Assembly (NCBI GenBank): GCA_958009085.1
Contig: OY253689.1
Coordinates: forward strand, 413,167-477,166
Reading direction: 5' to 3'
Length of the DNA stretch: 64,000 bases
Source: Protoeuglena noctilucae
Taxonomy: Eukaryota > Chlorophyta > Pedinophyceae > Marsupiomonadales > Marsupiomonadaceae
A program made the position numbers and the translations under genes. How positions within the stretch are numbered: position 1 is the first letter of the stretch; each line of letters opens with the position of its first letter. A model generated the notes under the pieces. That model did not search any database, was not told the origin of the DNA, and saw nothing but the letters and a program-made list of their open reading frames with translations. Below are positions 55,273 through 64,000 of this stretch, piece after piece.

Positions 55273-58200
55273 ATGGCACACTGGGCTGCGTGCCACCCTT
55301 CCCGTGCAGGGCCGGGGGGGGTCTCTCTTGCGGGCGGTAACGGCGCTCCTACCCCTTCAGATGCGTTTGGAGCATTTGAGGATGAAGAGGTGGGTGTAAG
55401 GGGGTTGACAGGCTGGCTGGGGGTCGCGTGCAATTGCGGCGTATGGGCTGTCCTGTTACCTGTGCCTCCCATCACCTGTGCCTGCACGGGTCGATGGTGC
55501 GTGTAAAAGTGGTCTACGCATGTGTTGCAGGTCTCACGCTTCCTGTCCGGCGCGCTTGATGCGAGGGGCGGTGTGGGGCGGGGGCGCGGGGGCCGGGGCA
55601 TGAGGGGGCGGGGCGGGGGCAGAGGGGCCAAGGGCGGGCGCGGCGGTCGCAGTGGCGGTGGCGGTGGCGGCGGTGGTGGCGGGCAGCGGGAGGCGCGTCG
55701 CGGTGGCAGGGGTGGCGGTGAGAGAGGAGACGCGGGCGTCGCGAAGAGGGGAGGGAGAGGGATGAGTGGGCGTGAAGAGGTGAAAGAGGAGGGGGGGAGG
55801 GAAAGTGAGGAGGATGAGGTGGAGGGGACGGGTGGAGAAGAGGAGACGGTGGTGGAGCAAGGCCGGGGGGTGGATCACGACGCGGGCGATGATGCGATCG
55901 CGGGAGAGAGGGAGGGTGAGGTAGCAGTGGAGGCATCGAGCGTGGGTGCAGTGGCGACGGGCGAGGTGCCGGGCAGCATGCCGGGCATGGATGGCGCGCC
56001 CCCTGCCCCTCTGAGCGTGGAGGACGAGTCGCTTGTGTCGCTGGGGTGGGCGGGGGTGTGCCGGCAGGTGGCGTTCTTCTGCCAGACTCCGAGGGGGTTC
56101 CTGGGGGCGCTGGGGGGCGGGGTGCGGGTGGGGAGGACGCGGGAGGAGAGCGAGGCACTGCTGGGGGAGACACGGTGAGGGGGAGAGGGAGGGAGTGCGG
56201 CATTGTTAGGGAATACTAGTTGTGCAATATGCACCCCTCCTCTTGGTGAGTCTCATGACACAACTCACCGCGTCCCTTGCCCGCCCCCTCTGCGCAGAGA
56301 GGCCATGGCAATGATGGCAGCAGTCAACAGCGCCCCCCTCCCCCTCCACGCCCTGTCCTCTGTGCTTGACGTGGCGCCGGCATTGCGGGCGGCGCGTGCG
56401 GGGCGCGTCTTCACGCCGCGGCAGGCGCAGGGGGTGGCAGACACAGTGGCGGCACTGGCGGAGGTGGCGGGGGCGGTGATGGCCGCGAGAGGGGCGCTGG
56501 CGAGGGGGGCGGAGGTGGCGGGGGTGGCCCTTGGGGACCAAGAGGCGAGGGCGCGATGCGTGGCATGACGCATGAATCGATGGTGGAATGGCATGGGTCA
56601 TGGGTTGTGCATCGCATGCTGTATGTACGGGGTGGTTAAGCGGTAGCAGCACGCAGTTGGTAATCTCTCCCTCCACACCCCACGCCCACCCATTCCTCCC
56701 TCCCCAGGTCGCGTCCCTCTCTCGCCTCGCCTCGTCTCTGTCGCGGTGCGTGTCGGGGGGCCGCGTGGCGGATGGGGCGGACCCATCCCTGCCGACGGTG
56801 CGGGGGGAGCGGAGGGCCAACGCAGAGGAGCTGAGGAGGAAGGCGACAGAGATGGCACGCGCACTGTTCGCCACAGGTGAGAGGATGCGGTTGATGAAGG
56901 GATGTGTTGTTTGGCACCAGTGGAAGCATGTGTTGAGGTGGCGTGATGATGGGGGGGAGCGATGCGGTGGTGACGGCCACGTCATGTCGCAGACTGTATG
57001 GCCCAGTTCCCTCGCTGCATCATGAAACGCTCTCCTCCCTTCCACATTATACACAGTATGCTATCAAAGCCTTCGTTGCCCCCCTCTTTACTCCCCCCAG
57101 GTGCCCTGGAGCGCCCCCAGGTGGTGCAGCGGGAGGGGCGGTCGTGCCTGGCCGTGCGCAGTGGGCGCATGGGGGAGCTGTCCAGGGGGGCGGTGGTGCT
57201 GGGGACGTCGAAATCGGGGCAGACGCTGTTCGCGGAGCCGCCGGAGCTGGTGGAGAGGAACAACAGGGAGCAGGGTGAGTGGAGATGGCATGCGGTGCGG
57301 ATGAGCGATGGCACCGACGACGGAGGACAGGTGCTGTTACGTGCTGTGGCGCTATCAGATATTGTCACTTCATGCCTCACTTATGCTCTCTGCCCATGCT
57401 CTGTGCCCATCCTGCCACCCGATGCCTCACTTACGCTCTGTGCCCATCCATCATTCCAGACCTGTCGTCGATGGAGGCGGAGATCGAGGAGAGGGTGCTG
57501 AGGGGAATGACGCGCGACGTGGACACGCACGCGGACCTGGTCGTGAGACGCGGGGTGCGGGGGATGCATTTGTCCATCGCGGTCACCTTGGCTGCAGGGC
57601 AGGATGAAGTGCAGCTGCCTCGTCCCACTGCACCACCCCTGTGCACCACCCTTGCGCACCATGCCCCACTGTGCCACCCCACTGCGCCCCATGCCTCACT
57701 CCTAACCCACTCTCCCCTCTCCCCCAGCTCCGCGCCGTGTCTCTCGCTTCCCACGTGGACATGGCCCAGGCGCGCGCCCGCCACGCCGCGTGGATGCGGT
57801 CCTCGGACGTGCGACTGTGCGGTGCGGGGGAGGCGCCGCTGCACCTGCCCGGGTGCCGGCACCCCGTCATGATGGAGGCGGGGCTGCCACCGCTGCCGCA
57901 GGCGAGGGGGAGAGAGAGGATCGCAGCACATCGCAAGCACCCTGGCTCACCAACAGACGCGGTCAGCTCCCAGCACGCATGCTCGGCGCTTCCCCTCATT
58001 CTCACACGCGCGTGATGTCTGCTCCCCCAGGCACCCCCCTCTCTGCTGATGGAATTCGAGTCGGATTACCTGGGACCCGTGGGGACGCTCGGTGGCCCCA
58101 AGGGGGCGGATGGGGAGGGGCGGGAGGGTGCGGCAGGGGGGCAGTGGGACGAGGCGCGGATGCCGAGGCCGGTCGACTGGGTGGTGCCGGAGGGGACGCG

Positions 58201-60574
58201 GTGAGTGAGTGGAGATGACTGCATGGTGGGACGGGTGGCGCGACGGAGCGGGGTGCGCTGGTCGCCGCCTGCATGAGGGCCGCTTGCAACACTAAACCAC
58301 CCCCCAACCCCTGCTTGTCTTCTGCAGCGTCGTCGCCATCACGGGTCCCAACACGGGCGGCAAGACGGCCTCCCTCCTCGCCCTGGGCCTGGCGTCCCTC
58401 ATGGCGCGCGCGGGGCTCTTCCTGCCCTGCTCCGCCAGCATGGGCCTGCCCCGCGTGCCGTGGTTCGACGCGGTGCTCGCGGACATCGGAGACTCCCAGT
58501 CCCTCGAGCAGAGCCTCTCCACCTTCTCCGGACACGTGCGCAGGTGAGCACACCATGCGACGTGACGTGTGACACGTGTGACTGCGCGCGCTTCCTTGCT
58601 GAGTCCATGACCATGCACCCGCGTGTCTCTCTGGTGACTGCGTGCGCTTCCATGCTGCTTTGCATGACCGTGCACCCGCGTGTCTTTCCGACCCAGGTGC
58701 TCCCGCATCCTCTCCCGCGCCACTCCCCAGTCCCTGGTGCTGCTGGACGAGGTGGGGTCGGGCACGGACCCAGACGAGGGGGCAGGTGAGAGGGGGTGCT
58801 GTGGATGTAAGAGTCAGAAGTGGGTCTGCCTTGTCGCAGTCTGTCTGTAGGGGTCGCGAGTGGGTCTACTTTGTCGCATCTGTGATGCAACCACGCATCG
58901 CGTTCCCCCCGCAGCCCTGGCTTGCAGCATCCTCCTCCACCTCCGCGACACGGCCGCCCTCACCGTGGCCACCACGCACCACGCAGAGACCAAGGCCATG
59001 GCTGGCAGCGAGGCGAGTGGCAGGGGCAGGTCGTGTTGTCACCCATGCACCTGCGACTGCGTCTGGCCCAACCATGCTATGCTCTGTCTCCCCAGCCCGG
59101 CTTCGCCCGTGCCAGCGTAGGCTTCGACACGCAGACCCTGCGCCCCGCCTACGCGCTGCTGTGGGGCACGGCGGGCGCCAGCAATGCCCTCGACATCGCA
59201 CAGGCGCTGGGATTCGACCCGGCGGTCGTGGAGGTGAGCGGTGGAACGGACACACGCTCGTGTGGATGTGAGCGGTGGGGGTGGGCGTTGGACTGGACAC
59301 ACGCTCGTAGGGATGTGAGCGGGGGGCAAGTGTTAACACCGTGGCATCGGGATACGACAACCCCTCCCACTCTATCGCTGCAAGACCGTGGCATGTCGAC
59401 GACAACCCGCTTTCGCTCCTCCCCCTTCAGGAGGCGCGGGCGGTGGCGGCGGGCGTGGGGGTGCGCGCGCTGGCAATGGGCAGCTCTGGCGCGAGGGGGG
59501 GGCTGGCTGCTGAGGTGGCGGAGGCGCAGCAAGAGGCAGAGGCGGCCAGGGGGCGGCTGTCGGCACTGCACGCGGCGTTGGATGAGACGCGGGCGCGGAG
59601 GGCGGAGGTGGAGGGGTGGGACGCGGGGGCGGCGGCGGAGAGCGTGGCGGGGGAGGTGGGGGAGGAGGCGGCACGGTGGGTGGCAGAGGCAGAGGTGAGC
59701 GGCGGGGAGTGGTGGCGCGGCAGGCCGTAGCGCGTATGGCTGCGTCCCGTGTAGCTGCGGTGTGCTGGTGAGTAATCACGCATGCAGGTATGCGTGTGCA
59801 TGGCCGTGCCCGTCACTGCCCCTATCGTCGCCCACACCGCAGCGGGGCCAGGTGTCCGTGGATGCCGCGATAAGCGCATTGGCGGCGATGGCGGGGGAAG
59901 CACGGGAGCGGGTGGCAGCCGCGGCGCCAGAGTGGGCGAGGGCGGGAGGGGACGGCGTGGATGGCGCGGGCGAGGCGGGCGGCGGGAGGGAGGGGTGGCG
60001 CCCGTCGGTCGGGCAGCGGGTGCTCGTGGCGGGTGCTGCGGGCGCCGAGGGGGTGGTGCGCGCGGTGGGCGACGCGTGGGCGGTGGTGGCGATGGGTGCC
60101 GTGGAGACGCGGGTGGGCAAGGAGCGTCTGCGGCCGTGGGACCCCCAGGGGGCAGAGGGGGCGCGGGGCGGGGGGGGAGCGGGGGGAGGGCAGGCGCGGG
60201 GGAAGGGGCCGGAGCGCCTGGCCGCCGCGGCAGAGGCAGTCAAGCAGCGGTGGAAGTGGGCGGGGAGGGGGCGGGCGGGCGGGGCGGTGGCACTGGCGGG
60301 GGCGGGCGGCGGGGGCGGCGGGGGCGGCCCGGCGATCGCCACGTCCCGCAACACGGTGGACGTGCGCGGCATGGGCGCCGAGGAGGCCGCGGAGGAGGCG
60401 GCGCGCGCCGTGGGGGCGGCGGGGGCGGGCGGCACGGTGTTCATCGTGCATGGGGTGGGGACGGGGCGCGTGCGTGACGCGGTGCGGGAGCTGCTGGCGA
60501 GGGACGCTCGCGTGGCCAGCGTGGCGTACGAGGAGGGCAGCCAGGGGGGCTGCTCCGTGGTGACCCTGGCGTGA
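55273..60574 (+). CDS. MUTS2: MutS2-type ATPase with Smr nuclease domain
   Basis: MutS-family ATPase with a C-terminal Smr domain; bacterial relatives act on recombination intermediates or collided ribosomes, and plant copies are organellar. Exons: 55273-55389, 55531-56174, 56298-56544, 56708-56876, 57101-57274, 57460-57542, 57728-57901, 58031-58200, 58328-58543, 58697-58785, 58915-59012, 59096-59233, 59431-59694, 59843-60574; 1,104 residues. After a Gly/Arg-rich region comes the MutS core ([47 protein letters not shown]). ATPase: GPNTGGKT (Walker A), [13 protein letters not shown] (Walker B), TTHH. Smr end: TVDVRGMG and [17 protein letters not shown] donors at 56545, 57902, 59013. The first exon and start are less certain. 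Confidence 0.9.
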
Positions 60575-60649
60575 GGGTCGCTCTATGGGACGAGTAAGCG
60601 TGGGTGGCGCACCGCAGTGTTTGCCGGTTTTCATCTAGTCCGTCGTTTT

Positions 60650-61767
60650 TCAAAAGTCCACGTGCAGCCTCACTCGCGCGATGTCCTTCACCCCGATCGA
60701 CACCACCTCCTCCCTCTGCCGCCGCGTCAGCCCCGCCCGCCCCTTGCCGCGGTTGGCACGCACGTCCGCCAGGTGCCAGCGGGTGCACTCCGCGTCCCAC
60801 GACACGACGCTCAGCACCCTGGAGTCCGCGCGCCCCTCCCCGTCCACGTAATCCACCCGCATGGGCAGCTCCCTGCGCAGCCACGAGAAGTGCCGTCCGT
60901 CCGTCACCCCACTGCCCCCTCACCGCTCTTGTTGGTCACCTCACGCCCCACACGCGCCTCGCCCTCACCGGAACCTCTCCAGGTCCCTCGGCACCTCCAC
61001 CTCCCTCTCCGCCCCCGGGGACGACACCTCCACCTCCAGCGACCCCGCCGCCTCCTCCCCCAGCAGCGCCGACAGCCGCTGCGACAGCTCGCGGGAGAAA
61101 CGCTCGATGTCGTCCAGAGAAGGCGACCCGTACTTGTCCGCCATACTCTCCAGCCGAATGTCCAGGCGGGACTGGGGGGAGGGGTCACGCATGCGTCACG
61201 CTAGTGCTGCGCAGGGCTGGGTCCCCAAGTGCGCCTGGGCCATCAGAGACTCGCCTGCTGCGGCACGGCGCGGAACGAGTAGAGTCTCAGGTGGTCGGCG
61301 CCGTCCTCGGCCAGGGCATCCCGGGCGGCACGGAGGGCGGACTCCGCCCAAGGCAGGCCCCCCGTCTCGACGCTGCGGGCCGCGGCCTCCTCGACCTCCT
61401 CGGCGACCTCCAGCTCCGCCGAGTCCTCGTCGTCGCCGTCGCCATCGGCGGGGCTGGCACCGCCCGCGGCCTGCTGGGAGGCGGGGACGGAGGTCGGGTG
61501 CACAGGCGCCCAGGCGTGGCGGGCTGGCCGCGATGGAGCAGCAGCCGACGAGCGAGGGCTTACCCACTGCTCGCCATCTGCCGGCTGCGGCGTGCGCGGC
61601 CGCTGCTTGCCGGCCGCTGCGCACACGGAGCACGGCCGCCGAAGGGCCGGCCAGCGCGGCAGGTCGGGAACCCGCTGCGAGGGGCCGGGACCTCTCCCCC
61701 GTGACGGCAACACGGACGATGCGACCCGCGCCATGTCGGCGAGCGATGCACAGCGCGCACCGGACAT
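60650..61767 (-). CDS. RIMP: RimP-like ribosome maturation factor, plastid-type
   Basis: Assists 30S (small subunit) assembly. Exons right to left: 61564-61767, 61255-61473, 60969-61171, 60650-60872; 282 residues, phases close. Residues 1-68 (MSGARCASLADMARVASS..., Arg/Ser-rich) fit a transit peptide, followed by an acidic linker. The RimP N-domain includes SLDDIERFSRELSQRL and LEVEVSSPGAEREVEVPRDL; the SH3-like C-domain ends VKDIARVRLHVDF. Intron 2 uses a GC donor (CAGCAG|GCGAGT at 61254). Its stop is 75 bases from the MutS2 stop (convergent). A second in-frame ATG lies at 61734. Confidence 0.88.
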
Positions 61768-62303
61768 GGGGACGGGCCGCAGCGCTTTGAGCACCCCGTG
61801 CCGACCCGTGCGCGTGTATCGGCAGCCAATACTCAGGCTGGTGCACCACGTGTCCGTCCTCGCCAACTCGCGAGTGCGACTGCGCGCAGTCGCTTTGAAT
61901 CCCCCCCACACCGGGTCTGGCACGCCAATTCCGACGCGAGTGCGTCGCACCCTTCCCAAAGCAGGCGTCAAGCGCGCAGATGCGCTTATATGTTGCCATC
62001 AGGAAGAGACTCGGCCCATCTGCTCGCCTAGGGAGGGTGCCATCGCATTCCATCGCACCCGAGGCGTCCGAGGCGCCCTCTCGCAGCGCCCTTCGACTCC
62101 GTAGGAGTTCTCTGAAGCGTGGTCTGGCTCGGCGTCCCGCCTGGATCGTGGGGATGGCGGTGGGGCGGGGAGCCACAGGCGTGCGAGTGATGGCTTCGGC
62201 ACAGCGGTGAAAGCGGCTTATGTTCGAGGCCCTCACGGAGCTTATAGGGTATTTCGCCGGAGCAGCTGCCTCCTCGTGCGCCCCGGCCTTCCGATCGGGC
62301 AAG
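61768..62303. other. Divergent promoter region, RimP and Got1
   Basis: About 535 bases, no other gene seen. An in-frame upstream ATG for Got1 is at 62220. Confidence 0.5.
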
Positions 62304-63151
62304 ATGGTGACGGACTACCAAAGTGAGCCTGGGTGGCCCGGACGGCGCACGATGCGCCGCGGCGTGCGGGCAGATCCTGCGTCAAATTCGCAGACGCACT
62401 CGCGGGGCAGCGGGGCTCGCCCCTCGCCTGGGGAAGGCGTCGCCGTGGCACTTTTGAGCGCTGCACGTTCCCATCGCAGAGATCGGCCTCGGCCTGACCG
62501 TCTGCGGGTTCTGCTTCGTGTTGCTGGGTGTCATGCTCTTCCTTGACCGAGGGTTCATCGCCCTGGTGAGGGCGGCTTGGCGCGGTTTTCACACCGGACC
62601 GCAACAACGTCGCCCTTTCCCGCACTCCGGCCGCGAACGATGCCTCTTCCCCCGCGCAGGGGGACGCGATGTTCTTGGCCGGCGTCACGCTCACCATCGG
62701 GGCCCAGGCCACGTACAGGTTCTTCACCCGGAGCCGCAACTACAAGGGGTGAGGAGGCATGGCGCACGGTGCGCCGTGCCGCCCCGGGCCTGTGTTCCCG
62801 TCGCCGCCGTCGCCTGCCAGTGCTCAGAGGCATCCTCGGCGCCGATCCCGCGCCAATGGTCCCCCTTTGTTCCCCTCGCTCTGCATGGAACCCCCCTCCG
62901 CGTGCCCCCTCTCCCCCAGGACGGCCTTCTTCTTCGGCGGCTTCCTCCTCATCCTCTTCAGCCGCTTCCGCATCCTCACGGCCGTGGGCATGGCACTCCA
63001 AGCGTACGGCTTCTTCTGCCTCTTTGCCGGGTTCGCCCCCACCGCCCTCCACTTCCTGCGGCAGGTGCCCTTCCTCAGCAAGGCCCTCGACACCCCCGCG
63101 GTCAAGAACGTCGTCAACAAGGTCGCGCCGCCAGACTCCCTCCCCATGTGA
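62304..63151 (+). CDS. GOT1: Got1-family Golgi vesicle transport protein
   Basis: Small four-helix membrane protein of ER-Golgi traffic. Exons: 62304-62322, 62480-62565, 62660-62748, 62920-63151; 141 residues, matching the family (about 138). Start MVTDYQKIGLGLTVCGFCFV resembles known N-termini; helices lie at about 9-29, 33-52, 66-85 and 91-115. Conserved points: LGVMLFLDRGFIAL, LAGVTLTIG, TAFFFGGFLLILF, RQVPFLSKALDTP. The upstream ATG at 62220 would add 28 residues not typical of the family. It is the last gene before the telomere, 0.6 kb away. Confidence 0.93.
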
Positions 63152-63734
63152 CGCGCGCGTGCACACGGTGGCATAGAGCATGCAGGGCCCCCGCGCTGGC
63201 CGGCCCGCGACAGTGGCGGACGTTGGTCGTGCCATTGCCACTGCGATGGGGGCTGGTGTGTGTGTGCGTGCTCAGCCCTGACCCCGGCGTGCTTCAGGAA
63301 TTGCTGGGCCACAGTCGGCGTGCCGCATCGGATTTCCAGCCACGCCTGCCAGACTCCTGGGGGGACTCATAGGCCGGTTGCTCTTCTCGGGGATCGCTGG
63401 GCCTACGTGTGTTATGCGTCGTCGTGCCGGCGGATAGCTTGGAAGGGGTTCTTGAACTCGCAATTTGCTTCACAGACACTTTCTGAGGCCAGCTCTGGCG
63501 TCTTCCTCCTTACGCCGACCGCTGGTAGATTGCGAAGCCGTAGAAACACTCAAATCGCACTAGGCGCCGCGCAAGGCGCCCGCCCCGCGCGCCCTGGAGT
63601 TGTCACGGCACAGGTACGAACCGTCTCCCGCTTGCCGCGCCCCGCGGGGCGCTCTGACGCGGCCAACACATTCGCGTACTTCTTGGCGATGTGTTGGGGT
63701 TGTGGCAATCCCTGTCCAGCGTTTGAACATCGCG
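63152..63734. other. Subtelomeric stretch
   Basis: No gene seen; ordinary mixed sequence with no tandem array before the telomere-like motifs begin. Confidence 0.5.
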
Positions 63735-64000
63735 AATGGGGCCAGGTTTTAGGGTAGGTAGGGTAGGCAGGTTAGGGTTAGGCTAGGCTCAGGTAGGGTT
63801 AGGTTAGGGTTAGTTTTAGGGTCACTTTTTAGGGTTAGGTTAGGGTTAGGTAGGTTTAGGGTTAGGGTTAGGGTTAGGGTTAGGGTTAGGGTTAGGGTTA
63901 GGGTTAGGGTTAGGGTTAGGGTTAGGGTTAGGGTTAGGGTTAGGGTTAGGGTTAGGGTTAGGGTTAGGGTTAGGGTTAGGGTTAGGGTTAGGGTTAGGGT
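63735..64000 (+). repeat. Telomere, TTAGGG repeats with degenerate inner part
   Basis: 63735-63860 holds variant units (TAGG, TAGGG, TTTTAGGG, TTAGGC, broken by GTCACTTTT). From about 63862 to the window end are perfect TTAGGG units, about 23 copies. The G-strand runs toward the window end, as at a right chromosome end. Confidence 0.98.

Overview
Nuclear DNA of a eukaryote, almost certainly a GC-rich photosynthetic flagellate, ending on the right in a chromosome end. Three things support this. Every protein gene except the partial ends is split by spliceosomal introns (about 115 modelled here from splice signals and unbroken reading phase). Several products are plastid-type: peptide deformylase, RimP, MutS2, a DnaJ-ferredoxin protein, and a plant-type thermospermine synthase. 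An IFT88 gene implies a cilium. The last 265 bases are telomere repeat of the TTAGGG type. I cannot fix the lineage: a green alga is my first guess, but a glaucophyte, haptophyte or other alga is not excluded.

Layout: CLASP microtubule protein (minus, 3' end beyond base 1); thermospermine synthase (plus, 5' end lost near a 200-N assembly gap); a leucine-rich-repeat protein (plus); a gene-poor 2.4 kb with dispersed repeats and two tRNA-type sequences; peptide deformylase (minus); MLH1 (plus); an alpha/beta hydrolase (minus); a GNAT acetyltransferase (plus); IFT88 (minus); a 1,480-residue two-pass membrane protein with a Cys-repeat ectodomain (plus); DPY30 (minus); MND1 (plus); SepSecS (minus); DnaJ-ferredoxin protein (minus); MutS2 (plus); RimP (minus); Got1 (plus); then about 0.6 kb of subtelomere and the telomere. 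Genes nearly alternate in strand, so most starts lie in divergent pairs and most ends are convergent and tight (75 to 575 bases apart).

Functional themes are DNA repair and meiosis (MLH1, MND1, MutS2), plastid gene expression and protein maturation (deformylase, RimP, DnaJ-ferredoxin), cilium and microtubules (IFT88, CLASP, possibly DPY30), and selenocysteine synthesis (SepSecS). Nothing suggests an operon or a transferred island.

The strongest unusual signals lie in the introns. About 21 of about 115 modelled introns start with GC rather than GT, nearly all as AG|GCGAG. Introns have a G-rich 5' half and a C-rich 3' half. In many genes the last 15 to 50 bases of an exon, with its splice donor, are repeated once or twice inside the neighbouring intron. 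All exon models were made by hand from the DNA; phase closes in every complete gene, but no transcript evidence was available.
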